The translations under genes and the position numbers were made by a program. A stretch of 37,563 nt of DNA from Haplomitrium mnioides (lineage: Eukaryota > Marchantiophyta > Haplomitriopsida > Calobryales): the NCBI GenBank assembly GCA_049999725.1, contig JBNGIS010020683.1, positions 1 through 37,563 of the forward strand, given 5' to 3'. Numbering within the stretch: position 1 is the first letter of the stretch; each line of letters opens with the position of its first letter. Positions 1 to 10,420 of the stretch are shown one piece after another. The notes beneath the pieces were generated by a model. It had not been told where the DNA came from. It did no database searches and worked only from the letters and a program-made list of their open reading frames with translations.

Positions 1-740
1 AGAGAGAGTAATGGGGTTCTCTACTGGTACCACTGTTGTTGCATTTGTCACTGAGATTGAGCGATGCCATATGTCGGAACAAGCCTTGGATGTGTATGGT
101 CTTACTTGGATTGTAATTTCAAGTGGAAATGGGCTTAGATTTTGCGAGTCAGGATTGTTGAGAGGGACCTTGATTTACCCTCCTCTATTTGACATGATGT
201 CATTATGGCTATGGATCTGAATGATCTAGATGTTTTGGTGCAAGTGTGTTCAGAGAGAGCTCAGAGGTTTGAGAGAGTCATGCTCATTGGGTTTGACAAC
301 CTTGCCATTGCTCAGCATCATAATATTTTTTGATATGCTACCATACATGGAGGTGGATATCAGAGGATTTATCGTGGTGACTATGTTTATGTGCAGCAAA
401 CAACACCCACAACACTTGATATCACTACTGGGCACCAGATTTTGCTTGTATGTGGGGTACTGCCTTTGGGAGTTTTGCAGCTGGAGGGATATGATGGCAT
501 GGTTTGGAAGGATCATGTGCGCAATTATGCACATTGTCATCTTCAAATATCAATGGCACTATGGACTTCAATGTGGCACAAGTTTTTGTAGGTTTAAAGT
601 GTGTGCTACGTGGTTCTCCTAAGGGGGCATCCACTTTGGTTATTTTTTAGGTGTTCAAGAGGATGGCATATGTCATGTTTGACACCTCTATTGGTTACTA
701 TTCTTGGCGGATCATGGTTTTGCCTTCACTATTCATAGAA
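1..740 (+). pseudogene. Ty3/gypsy integrase C-terminus with decayed C-terminal PHD finger
   Basis: This is a relic of the 3' end of an LTR-retrotransposon pol gene. Read with frame changes it gives the stretch after the integrase core: residues like YHMSEQA near 70-100, then LNDLDVLVQVCSERAQRFER (about 208-267), NLAIAQHHNIF (about 300-333), a decayed YATIRGGGYR-like block, and GDYVYVQQTTPTTLDI (about 379-425), ending WKDHVRNYAHCHL near 543. I know this order from gypsy polyproteins that end in a PHD zinc finger. PHD remains follow at 600-738: one Cys at 600, a frameshift and stop near 648 where a CxxC pair would lie, then CSRGWHMSCLTP (about 659-694) with its His and Cys intact, and SWFC followed by His-Tyr where a second Cys is expected. 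In-frame stops at about 195 and 333 show it is dead. Family assignment is by remembered motifs, not by a search. Confidence 0.75.
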
Positions 741-908
741 CAACTAGTTTCCATTGCGTTGTAGGGTTGGTATAGATTATAGGAGGTGAACGATGGGGCT
801 CCATTGCACCTAAACTTCTAGTCTTTGCATCAGTAGATGTATATCAATTTTTGCGGAGATAGATGGCTAGCTAATGTTAGGGGACTTGACCACCAGCTAG
901 GGAGCGAT

Positions 909-1019
909 TGTGGAGTCTCATGCATTATATGTGCATGAGACTCAAATGTTTGTCATTCTCTACTACGTGTCTATAGATGTTATTGAATGTGTGTGGAGGA
1001 TGTAGTTGTGATGTGTATG
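909..1019 (+). repeat. Candidate start of the 3' LTR of the PHD-type gypsy relic
   Basis: A purine-rich stretch (AGGGAGCGA, 899-907) is followed by TGTGGAG at 909, the arrangement of polypurine tract then LTR 5' end. A near-palindrome at 913-943 (12-bp arms GAGTCTCATGCA and its complement, 7-nt loop) lies at the very start. The far LTR end is not found, and the region grades into the inverted repeat at 1020. This is inference from position and end motif only. Confidence 0.35.
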
Positions 1020-1660
1020 CACATGACAGCTCTCACATCATTCCATGTAGATTTCTATTTTTAAACATTTTGAATTTTTTTTGTTTTTTTGTGCTTTAGT
1101 ATATTAAGCTATGTACTCTCATCGAAAGGTTATCTTTCAATGTCCACTTCATTTGTATGAACCAAGAGGAGAGCTGAGGTATTGTAGCTCTTGGAGAAGC
1201 GTGGATTCTTTGTGAGCAAAGGTGCGTTGTTTATGATATCGTAAGATCAACACACTTTGGAATTTCTTCGAGATTGTATCACTGAGAGAAAATCACATCA
1301 AAAGATCTCGAATTTCCTTGTGGAGCATCCCTAATATCTTGGAATGCCAATGAGAAATTGGATCATAAGATTTGATAACATACATGATGTCTCGAAGTGC
1401 TAAAGATTTGTGGCAGAAAATCCAAATTTTATTGATCTTCAAATATCAGAACCAACGCACCTTTGCTCATAAAGAATCCATGCTTCTCCAAGAGCTGCAA
1501 TACCTCAACTCTCTTTTTGGTTCATACAAATGAAGACATCGAAAGATAGCCTTTTGATGAGAGTACATGGCCTTATATACTATACAAAGGCACAAAAAGG
1601 CAAAATACTCAAAATGCTTAAAAATAGAAAACTACATGGAATGGTGTGACACGACAGCTT
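1020..1660. repeat. Large imperfect inverted repeat (foldback), arms about 210-240 bp
   Basis: The left arm (about 1020-1260) and right arm (about 1435-1660) are reverse complements with scattered mismatches. Both share GAGGTATTG.AGCTCTTGGAGAAGC, the block TGAGCAAAGGTGCGTTG, and CCATTCCATGTAG-like ends. A spacer of about 170 bp separates them. The right arm, read on the minus strand, holds TATATAAG, a TATA-like word, so the arms may be two LTR fragments of the same family in opposite orientation. The left arm directly follows the candidate LTR start at 909. A hairpin-type DNA element is the alternative. I see no coding sequence in it. Confidence 0.7.
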
Positions 1661-2280
1661 GCTCTAAAATTGATGACAATTGCCAAAGAGCAAAAAAGAT
1701 CGGAGGTCAAAGAAGCCCTAGATGATCAAGACCATACCCCAACACTTGTTTCCTACCCTCTTGCTTTTCTGCTTCATTGCCAGAAAGCTAGAGAGTGGAA
1801 ATCAAGGTAGCAAAATGATGTTGTTGTCTTTCTGACTGATGGAGTTCTAAGAGACGAAGACGAGGACTTAGCATCAGAGTGATGCAATTTTTGTACATAA
1901 TAAACTATTTTCTTCACAAAAATTTATTTGCTAACGTTTCAATCTTGTTGCATTCCCAATCCAATTTAAGTCTTTTCATCAAGATTCAATTTCTTGCGCA
2001 AAATGGTTTTGAAACAAAATGTATTGGTTTTTATAAAAATTAAGAATGAAGTCTATGTTTGCATGGAAGTTCACTTTCTTTTTTTCATTTTTTGTTCCTT
2101 CTTAGATAGACTTGTGCATTCCCTACTTCCAATTACTCAACAGTCTGTGCTCGTTTCAGCTGTCCATTCAAGCATGGATCTTTCAAACAATATGTGCCTA
2201 TACTTGGGCATTAGTTGTCCATCCGTACAAAGGCTTCAACAATCCTCTTGCGCCAACACTTTAGGATTCTAGTTCAAAAT
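1661..2280. other. Non-coding stretch, nothing recognised
   Basis: AT-rich sequence with only short open frames and no protein motif, RNA gene or repeat that I recognise. The open frame at 1994-2272 has no recognisable content. Confidence 0.6.
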
Positions 2281-2650
2281 GTTTTTGATAAAATTTGAAT
2301 ATTTTTTATCAATTTTATAAATTATTGATATCATTGTTAGCTTTGAAAATATTTAACAACAAATGTCGTGTTTGTTTTCTATATATTTTGTTTGGTGATG
2401 CTTATCCTTTTGAAAGATGAAATTGTGAAAGCAATTTTGTTAAAATGCTTATAATAAGATTTGTTTTCAATACATTGTGCACTCAAAGTGAGTTATTTTG
2501 ATATATAAAATTACATTTTTTCTGCAAACTACTAGCATCAAATTCATGATTTTGGATGCTGAAATTTTGAAATTGGTTTTTGCAAACACCAAATGAAATA
2601 AGAACCTAGTAACGGTTTCTGGTTCAAAGTAGCAGTTGTTTTGATTACAA
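2281..2650 (+). repeat. AT-rich dispersed repeat, copy 1
   Basis: Shares with 3380-3650 the block around CTTTTTGAAAGATAA (2409-2421 here) and ends with a motif built on GGTTCAAAGTAGC (about 2621-2633), preceded by a decayed AGTAGCGGTT. The same end motif occurs at about 3624, at about 10424 (inverted) and at about 28955. The copies look like one AT-rich element family with a conserved end. Extents are approximate. Confidence 0.5.
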
Positions 2651-2689
2651 AAAATTGGTTAAGTCCAAGCTTGTAGGGATATATGTACT

Positions 2690-3060
2690 TAAATAAATGA
2701 TTTTTTTGATAAAAAAATTTAATATGCATGTTGTTTGTATTGAAGTTCATGCTAACATGAGCATTTGTATGTGAATAAATAAGTTTTGATCAAACAATAA
2801 ATAATGTGTAAGATGGTTGTAATGAAGTCCATGCTAGTACAGACGTCCATCTTTGAATGAATGAGTTTTTCATACAATATTAAATAATATATAAGATATC
2901 TGCATTGAAGTCTATGCTCACATGCACAACTATATTTGAATGAATTAGTTTTTGAATATAAAACCTAATATTCAAGAGGTTTGCATTGAATTTGACATGT
3001 GTAGCTATATATTTTTAATTTATAAGAGATGAAGTATAGGCACGTAAGATCGTATTTATT
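2690..3060. repeat. Degenerate tandem repeat, period about 82 bp, about 4 units
   Basis: Units begin at about 2736, 2816, 2900 and 2981 with variants of TTGNATTGAAGTCCATGC, followed by a GAATGAATNAGTTTTTGAT-like segment and an ATAAT..AAGAT tail. Units differ strongly, so the array is old. Related single units appear near 3180-3240 and 30130-30260. Confidence 0.6.
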
Positions 3061-3379
3061 TTGTTTTAATCTTTTATTTTAAGTACTTGCTCACACAAGT
3101 CACTTGTTTGATTTAATTTGTAGAGTAGATGTGTGTAAGTTATGAGAAATAGACTCTATGTGCTTATAGGAGTTTTTGTTTGATTTTGATTGAAAAAGAT
3201 CATGTTTTGAAGATATAAGTATGAAAGTTTATACAAGCATGGTTTTTTTTTCATCTATTCTATGTATAGTTGGGAGTTGAAGGTATATGTTGGAAGATTA
3301 TAGATGAAAATGTCTCTATTTGTCTTGGCATCATCTTTTCTTTGAATGTATTTTCAATAAATATTTTTACGTTTAGATA
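3061..3379. other. AT-rich spacer with one diverged unit of the 82-bp family
   Basis: No coding content. The segment around 3170-3240 (TTTGTTTGATTTTGATTG, then AGATATAAGTATGAA) resembles 30180-30235, so it is probably part of the same old repeat family. Confidence 0.4.
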
Positions 3380-3650
3380 GGTTTAATATCTTTTGAATAT
3401 TGTTAAGAAACTTTAAAATATTATTAGTGATGTTTTAATATGTTTTGTATATACTATGTTTCATGATATTTATCTTTTTGAAAGATAATATTTTAAACCT
3501 TTTTTTGTAAAATAATATTAAAATACTTTTAAATATCATGAATACATAAATCAAGCAAATTGCACATAAAAAAAAATATTTTCACCAAAAAAATTCGAAG
3601 CATGAACTAAATAGCAATACATGGTTCAAAGTAGCAATTGTTTATACTAA
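3380..3650 (+). repeat. AT-rich dispersed repeat, copy 2
   Basis: Same orientation as the copy at 2281-2650, sharing a TCTTTTTGAAAGATAA block (about 3472-3487) and the GGTTCAAAGTAGCAATTG end motif (about 3624-3641). It lies about 1.1 kb from copy 1. No coding potential. Confidence 0.45.
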
Positions 3651-4324
3651 TTTATTTTGTTTGTAACCAAGCATGTATGAACTCTAGCGTTCTTGAGACA
3701 TAGATTTTTTGTGTGCAAGAGACTCTATATACGTATAGGATTCATTGTTGTTGTTGTTAATAACTTCTTACCATTTTGGACTTCGTAAACGCATGAGATT
3801 GATTTTCTCCAGTTTTCTCTCATAATTATAGAGCTAGTGTTGTGGTTTCTAACCACCTTCTTGCTTAAAAATCAAATGAAACTACTTTTTTTTTATTCTC
3901 ATTTTATCAAAAAACTTGCTATTGCTCTTTGCAACCCTTCATGCAAACGACACTCCTCCAACCTCTTTAAAATTCTCAATTAAAATACCTCTTTTCTAAC
4001 ATTCTTAATATATATCATTTAATTTTGTGATGTAGTGAAATATAATTGCCAATTGTTTCTTCATCATGACTAACAGATTAAAGAAAGAACAAAACTTACA
4101 AACCATTGAAGAAATATTGTACTAATGGTTATAAGTATTTAGTCACTGTGATCAATAGAATGAATAAAAAGAAAATAATGATTCTACATTAGCCATCACT
4201 ACCAAAACATATAAATAAATATTATTTGGTGAAGATGCCCGTTGTAAGCGCTTTAATTTTCAATCATACCCATTCTTTGAGGGTCCTTTTAGCCTATTAG
4301 AACTTAAGAAGTGACTCCAACTTG
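3651..4324. other. Non-coding AT-rich stretch
   Basis: I see no gene, RNA or recognisable repeat. It lies just upstream of the transposase relic at 4325 and may hold diverged remains of that element's missing 5' part, but nothing aligns clearly. Confidence 0.5.
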
Positions 4325-5180
4325 ATGGCTATACTGTTCAACAAAATATTATGTGAGTTTTAAGGGTTGTTATCTTCTATATTGTGTTTTCGATTCGACA
4401 ATATGACATAAGATTTTGATTTTGACTCCTCTGCACTTTGTCAACATCAATGTCTCTTGCTCATTTCTTACATCACTTGATTTTGAATCCTCTTCACTTT
4501 CTTTCAATAATATATACTCCAATCTTACGTTGTATGAGAAAAAGTTCATTCCACCACCAAACACCAAATTTATGTAGTATGAAAGAAAGTGAAGAGGACT
4601 TAAAACAGAACTCACATTTCTAGTTTCACAGTCTACAACTCTTGTAATGATTCTCAAAGTGTTGATGTAACTTCTCAAGTTGATGTATAGCAACAAGAGT
4701 AAGAGGCTCTCCTTATACATACATTTTATTCACATCGAGTAATATATGATAGGCCAATAGAATGAATGATTTCACATCAAATAAGATATGGTCACAAATT
4801 TGGCAACATACATAATGTGAAAGCAAAAATGTTATTTGTGTTTTTGCATCACTCAACCCAAAGAACACACCTTTTTGGATTGCAAAAGTCTAAAGAGTTT
4901 TTTTATTTGCTGAGGAGAAACCTCCAAACCCAAAACAAGTACATGTCCAATGGTTTTCTTGTTTGGCTGAAGTTGTATTTTTTAGAAGTAACCTAGATCA
5001 CAACTTTTTTTGTTTTCTTCTCATACAAAAAATTCAATTGAAGAAAACCACTTTAATAACCATCAAATCAAACTTGTTTGAATATGAGAGAAAAAACAAT
5101 CCTTTATCAAGTGTTTGAAAGAGAACCAAACAATTTGATCTACACTGAAAGGACCATGATAGTCATGAATCTTTTAAAGG
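4325..5180 (+). pseudogene. Second, internally deleted relic of the DUF7869-type transposase
   Basis: This segment aligns by eye to two separated parts of the larger copy at 14403-18112. CAACAAAATATTATGTGA followed by a decayed LDNMT-region (4339-4420) matches about 16680-16760. The part from about 4550 to 5180 matches about 17350-18050. Shared peptide words are HKFGNIHNVKAKM (4793-4831) versus HKFGNLHEMKARM in the large copy, and the tail GAAGAAAACCACT with its following block. The core between these parts, including the conserved GHIHDQID segment, is absent. Stops and frame changes throughout mark it as a dead fragment. It runs in the same orientation as the large copy, about 12 kb away. 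Confidence 0.75.
4489..4597. repeat. 18-bp perfect inverted repeat inside the transposase relic
   Basis: CCTCTTCACTTTCTTTCA at 4489-4506 and its exact reverse complement at 4580-4597, with weaker pairing beyond both arms. The right arm is in the position of the normal sequence, compared with the large copy near 17400. The left arm therefore looks like a local inverted duplication. Confidence 0.75.
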
Positions 5181-5509
5181 TAACTATGAAGAAATAGACA
5201 TCACTAGTTAAATCTATTCATGATTTGTTTTTGAAATAAATGTTTCTCTATTGTATTGTTCATAAGATACTGTCAACTTATGTTGTAATTTATATTTTAT
5301 AAAGTATATGTGTAATTTTATTCTAATAATTTTCTTTTGTTGAGATGAAATTAATGTGCAATTGAACTCTTCAAAATAAGTTATGGTTAATTGATTCTTA
5401 TCATCTATTAATGTATTTCAAACATAAATAGTAATCTTTATTTTTTTGCCAAACCATTAAAGTAAAAAAATATTACTATACTTTTTTTATGCCTACTCAA
5501 TTCCCAAAA
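5181..5509. other. AT-rich spacer
   Basis: No coding or RNA feature recognised. It separates the transposase relic from the palindromic array that starts at about 5510. Confidence 0.5.
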
Positions 5510-6115
5510 GCATTTGAGTGTTTAGACTATTGAACCTTTTGGCACTGTGCTTTTAGATTGCTGAAGCTCTTGTGCATCTCAACTACAAAACCTTATATGC
5601 TTATAGACACATATGTAGAACTCAAAACCCTATGTGCATATGCACTGTTGAAGCCATTGCGCTTGAGGACTACTGATCTCTATATGCACATGAATTGCTA
5701 AAGTCAGTGCACTTATGGACTATTGAACCCTATTTGTGCATGGACTTTGCAGCGAAACTTTGAACCCCTTGCGTGCAAGGATTGCTGAAGTTCCTAGTTA
5801 TTTTGACTACTGAACCCTATGCGTACATAGATTGTTGCAAACCTTGCGCACCTTGACTACTAAATCCTATGTGTGTAGGGACTTGAATGCAAAACTCATA
5901 GCTCCTACATGCTTGGACTACTCAAGTTCCTGCAACTTTTTGACTACAAAAATCTCTACACAACTAGACTGCTCAAGCATCTATCCAATTTGATTATTGA
6001 ACATTATATGTATTTGAACTTCAAAACAAAACTTAAAGCCCCTTCTTGCATGGACTTCAAAGAAAAACTCAGAACCTCTTGCAAGGTTTAGTTTATAAAG
6101 CTTTGATACCTCTAG
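5510..6115. repeat. Palindromic-core tandem array 1
   Basis: About 20 degenerate units of roughly 28-30 bp. Each has a variant of CCTATGCGTGCATAGA (palindromic core) joined by linkers such as GACTACTGAA or GTTGAAG. Examples are AACCCTATGTGCATATGCAC near 5627 and ACCCTATGCGTACATAGATT near 5814. The array immediately follows the shorter transposase relic. Open frames here (such as 5909-6091) are products of the repeat and not genes. Confidence 0.75.
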
Positions 6116-6502
6116 ACTACAAATCGACACCTCAAATTCAAGACACACATCGGCTTTTCCCTAAGTTTTTTGTCTATTTTTCAAATGATTAATTATTAGT
6201 GGTGTCAAATTTATTAACACATGAAGTCTATACTACAAACTTAATTTCAAAATGACTTAATTTTTATAATTATTAGAAATTTATGATATTGGAATGTTTT
6301 CTATCCAAATTTTAAGTTTACATGAAAACAAACACAATTTTTGGTCTAAGCTTTTGATTGAATTTGAGGATTTCAACATTTTCAAAGAAAATTAAAATTA
6401 AACTTTGCATGTAAGTATTTCATTTTGATCTAACAAGCTTGTTGAAAATGTCAAAAATTAGGCAAAAAAACATGGCAGTTTTTTTTTTAATGAAAACCAC
6501 CC
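6116..6502. other. AT-rich non-coding stretch before the first gap
   Basis: Nothing recognised. The open frames near 6440-6646 run across the N run and are meaningless. Confidence 0.6.
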
Positions 6503-6602
6503 NNNNNNNNNNNNNNNNNNNNNNNNNNNNNNNNNNNNNNNNNNNNNNNNNNNNNNNNNNNNNNNNNNNNNNNNNNNNNNNNNNNNNNNNNNNNNNNNNN
6601 NN
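6503..6602. other. Assembly gap of exactly 100 N
   Basis: Exactly 100 unknown bases, the conventional placeholder for a gap of unknown size. True distance across it is not known. Confidence 0.98.
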
Positions 6603-7844
6603 TGCTTTGGAAACAACATATCTATTGCATTCAAGAATCTAAACATTTGGAAATTGCATTCTCCAATGCTTTCTAAAACATAAGAAACTATGAAATATAG
6701 CTAGGATCATTATTTTTCAAACAAAATGTTTAATAATCATAGGCTTCCAATTTGGTAAGATTTTCAAGCAAATTGTACCTTGGAAAACATTATCAATCAA
6801 TTCACATGAAAATGTCTTTGTAGTAGATAAATGTCTTTTTCCAAAATGGCATATAATATCACACTATTTTTTATTTTTGAGCAACATTTGTTGGAGATTT
6901 TTTGGAACCCTCGGTGAAACTTTCATTGATGTATACTTTGATTGAGAATCATTCCCATATATTTCCTCTCATGATTCGATCAATTCTTTCCATTTTCAAG
7001 ATGTTGTTGCATTTAAAGGTTCCACTCCAACTTAAGTACCAAGAATTGGTTGATTGAAATTGATTAAAGGTGAGAATATTTTACTATATAAATTTAATGG
7101 TTCCTTTCTTGAAGAGAAAAAAAAATCATTGTCAGGAATTTTGTCTTTGTTGTCACTTAGTGACGACAACACATTAGCAACATTGTCATCAAGATGCATG
7201 ATTGCAATCAAGTACTTGTGATTATGTCACTCTTGTACTTCTTTACTTTTGGAGGACTTTTACTTCTTGAGTAAGGAGGTCTAGTTGGAGAGTCAAAGCC
7301 CATGTGTGTATATGGTCCGATGGTTTTGAATTCTCTTGAAGGTGTTTAGTTTTCTTTCTTCACTTGTTCAAGGAACCATACAACATAGGGTTCATTCTCA
7401 AATCTCATATGCTCATAGGGTTCACTTCTTTACCTCATGCATGAATAGAGTTCACTCCAAGAGTGTCACTCAATTGATGTTTCATTGATGTAATTTTCCC
7501 TAAAATACTATCAATTACAGTTGATACTTTTTCTTCATCAATCTTACTCTAAGTTGCATTCAAATTGGAAACGTCTTCACCTTTACGTCTTGATGTAAGA
7601 AGATTTTTAGAGCTAGAACCTTCAAAATCCAATCCATTTTTTCCTCTTATCTTGAAGCATTGAAAAACCAGGTGTGTATATATATAACCAAAAGTCTATC
7701 AAAAGTGTATACTAGTATTAAAAATAGCTTTTTCATAGAATAATTCCACAAAATTACAAAATTGAGAAATGTTTTGGTTGAAAAAGAAAAATACAAACAA
7801 GAAAGATAAAAATCCTAATTGCTATTATACAAAAGAGTAAATAC
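6603..7844. other. AT-rich non-coding stretch between the gaps
   Basis: No gene recognised. A few isolated words of the palindromic family appear at 7290-7450 (for example CTCATATGCTCATAGGGTTC near 7407), which suggests a small decayed array. Nothing else stands out. Confidence 0.5.
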
Positions 7845-7944
7845 NNNNNNNNNNNNNNNNNNNNNNNNNNNNNNNNNNNNNNNNNNNNNNNNNNNNNNNN
7901 NNNNNNNNNNNNNNNNNNNNNNNNNNNNNNNNNNNNNNNNNNNN
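7845..7944. other. Assembly gap of exactly 100 N
   Basis: A second placeholder of exactly 100 N. It limits any claim about what lies 5' of pseudogene copy B. Confidence 0.98.
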
Positions 7945-8290
7945 TTGGCAGTTTTGTTATTTTAGTAAAAATGGCAACTAGTGTGGAGGCAAAACAAAAA
8001 TCAGGATGTCAAAACCTTTTTAATGCCTAAATGTTGTGAAGCTTATTGAGCAAAGGAAACAAACCCAATTATAGCTTATTTTATGAAGTACAAGTGAAAC
8101 GACGAGCACGAGAAATAAAATCTTAAATTTTGAATTTTGCACTGATGATTAAGGAAGCAAAAAAAGGTGCATCTTGGCTTTTTTGGTTAGCAACATTGAG
8201 GGTATTGGTTTGTACAATGTGAACACCAAGAATATTGAGATAGAGGAGAATAGAGACAATTTTTTCTAATTTTTGTTACTTGTTTAGGTT
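7945..8290. other. Unassigned stretch upstream of array 2
   Basis: By analogy with copy A, the first exon of copy B would be expected here. I could not align any of it convincingly to exon 1 of copy A, so it is left unassigned. Confidence 0.4.
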
Positions 8291-8935
8291 GAAAGGTGGA
8301 TGTCAAAGGGCTGCACTTCATGCATGTATGGAGTTCAATAGTCCATACATATATGGGCTGCATCTCTTCATTCCTACATTGTTTTCCAAGCCACATGCAT
8401 GCATGGGGTTTAACTTCAATGCGTGCATACCTTTTAGAGTCAATGAGTGCAGAGACTTTGAAAGTCCATGCTCGCATGCACGTCCTTTTCCATGCATGCA
8501 TGGACTTCTCAAGTCAATGCACGCATGGAAATCTAGAGTTCTTACGCATATAGAGTTCAATAGTTCATGCGCGCATAGTTCTCAAGAGTCTATACACACA
8601 TCACTTTTCGGAGTCCATGCGCATATAGTTCTAAAGATTTCAAACATGTACCAACTTCTCACAATCTGTGCAGGCATGGATTTAGCAAACCAGACATAGA
8701 GAGGCTCTAAAGTCCATGCACGCATAGACTTTTGCAATCCTTGCATGCAATAGTTCAAGGGTTCCTACGCGCCATAGATTCGACATTGCTTGTACGCACA
8801 GACTTTTGTAGTCTATGCACACAAGGCTTTCAAGGTTTGAGCTGAGGCTATTCCACATTTGAACTCTAGAAGTCCATACTTGCATGGACTTCCACACTCT
8901 ATGTATGAATAGACTCAAACTTGTCAAACTCCTTG
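8291..8935. repeat. Palindromic-core tandem array 2
   Basis: Many units with cores such as CCATGCATGCATGGAC (about 8499), CATGCGCGCATAG (about 8568) and CCATGCACGCATAGAC (about 8714), with linkers of varied length (unit about 25-32 bp). The array lies directly upstream of the aligned splice acceptor of copy B at 9044, the position that array 4 has in the intron of copy A. Several frames are open on both strands because of the repeat. Confidence 0.8.
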
Positions 8936-9044
8936 CTTTCAATTTTCAAATTGTCACCCTCTACCATTTTTTCAATCTTAGATAACATTCACTTCATGTG
9001 CACATTAGGTTTCAACTTGCTATCCAACAATTGTTTTTTTATAG

Positions 9045-9900
9045 ACAACAGAGTCTTTATGAGACTTCACAAATAAATATTCAGATGTGAAGCATGTGGA
9101 ACAAGACTTCATTAAGCTCGCACTTGAGTTGAGAATTTTGAAGGTGAACTAAGGTGGCACTATTGCCTAGTGCATTCTAGTCCCCAATCCTGCCACAACT
9201 CAACAAACCAAGCAGTAGAAACATTTTTTAGGATTAAGAAAAAGGAACTCAAGCTACCATTTGACCCCTCATAAAATTCTAGAACTCACCTTGAACAAAT
9301 ATTAGCTAGTGCAATTTCTTTGTATTGTGTTTCACCACAAAAAGAATCTCACTCTTTCTTTTTGCAACTATTACATGTACGTGAGGCATACACCAACTAA
9401 AGCCCAAATATTTTCAATAGATGACAACTAGAACCAATGATATAGATTGGAAGTGATGTTCATCTAAAAGGTCTAATATTGACATCAATGATTTATAGAA
9501 AATGAGAAATATTTAACTTAGAAATCAAAGTGAGAATTGGTTTTGGAGACTTTGGAAATCATATTAAAGTTCACACTTGAGAAGATAGGGACTTCTCAAG
9601 ACAATTAACTTCAACTTTCTTTCAAAGTGGAGAGCTTTGGACACTACAACAAGTATTTTTTGCTATGTGAGAGAAGAACTAAGTGAAGGGCCAAAATCCA
9701 AAAGCCAAAGGTTATTTGAGAATGAAGGATATGAAGTGAAAACCTTGGAGATCTCTTCAAGTTTTGTCAAATAAAACCAAGATCTTGGTCTTGGAGAGCG
9801 TAGAGACATCATAGTTATTGATAGATGAAATTTCTCATGAGTTCTATAGAGAGATATAAATTTTGGCTCCAATAGTTAAGGCATTTTGCTTGGAGGTCTA
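9045..9900 (+). pseudogene. Copy B of an unknown spliced gene family (exon 2 part)
   Basis: The product is unknown; no domain is recognised. The sequence aligns to exon 2 of copy A (11590-13001, minus). After TTTTTTTATAG (9034-9044) there are 45 nt to the GTG of DVKHVEQDFIKLA (about 9087-9125), the same distance as in copy A, whose acceptor ends in TTTTCAG and whose peptide is DVKHVERDFIKLA. Further on are NYYMYVRHTPTKA (about 9368-9406), an IFSIDDN match, a match to LETLEIK near 9548, GELWTLQQ near 9634, KAKGYLRMKDMKW (about 9699-9737), and IDEISHE near 9820. Stops and frame changes occur throughout. It is preceded by palindromic array 2. Copy B and copy C are tandem copies of one segment. 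Confidence 0.7.
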
Positions 9901-10019
9901 TTGCCAAACCTAAGAAGAAGCTCAGATGGAATTTCTTATCCATACGGAGGACTAAAAAATGAGCTCTTTCAATATTTCATTTGAAAACTTTTGGACATAC
10001 AAAACCTTTGCATGCAATG

Positions 10020-10190
10020 ACTGAGTGGTCCCTATGTGTTTTTCATTTGATGTTTCATACGTGAATGGATTGTTGCACTTCATGCATGTATGGGCACTTG
10101 AACTTTGAGCTATGGCTATTCTGCATCTGTAGTCTACAAGTCCAAGCTTGCATGGGCTTCAACACTCAATACATGCATGGACCCAAGCTT
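10020..10190. repeat. Short palindromic-core array beside copy C
   Basis: A few units with cores such as CATGCATGTATGGGC (about 10081) and ATACATGCATGGACC (about 10170). It corresponds to the 3' end of array 2: the text around 8849-8910 (CTATTCCACATTTG and following) reappears at about 10110-10180. The array therefore duplicated together with the gene segment. Confidence 0.65.
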
Positions 10191-10199
10191 GTTTAACTC

Positions 10200-10420
10200 T
10201 TGTTTTTATATTTGTCGTGGTCTACTCTTTTTTCATTCATAGATAACATTTACTTTATGCACATATGGAATTTTGACTTGCTATCTAACTATATGGAACA
10301 TAGTTTCATTAAGCTTGCCTTCCAATTGAGAATTTTGATGGTGAAGTAGGATGGTACTATTACTCAATGCATTCCACACCATGGTGATGATCCCATATGA
10401 ACAAAACAAGCAACAAGAAC
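10200..10420 (+). pseudogene. Copy C fragment of the unknown gene family
   Basis: A short diverged duplicate of the 5' part of copy B. Common blocks are TAGATAACATTTACTTTATG (about 10241; TAGATAACATTCACTTCATG at about 8979) and the peptide HSFIKLAFQLRIL (about 10297-10335), equivalent to QDFIKLALELRIL in copy B. Homology to copy B stops near 10420, exactly where the conserved end motif of an AT-rich repeat begins, so the copy appears broken by insertion of that repeat. Confidence 0.6.

Noticed and set aside
230-622. 130-codon plus-strand open frame and its antisense partner
   Set aside because: The integrase-type protein similarity runs in another frame across this segment, so these are shadows.
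6439-6646. Open frames across an N run
   Set aside because: Half of each translation is unknown residues from the assembly gap.
8280-8699. Overlapping open frames on both strands
   Set aside because: They are made by the palindromic satellite; peptides such as HACM repeats appear in several frames at once.
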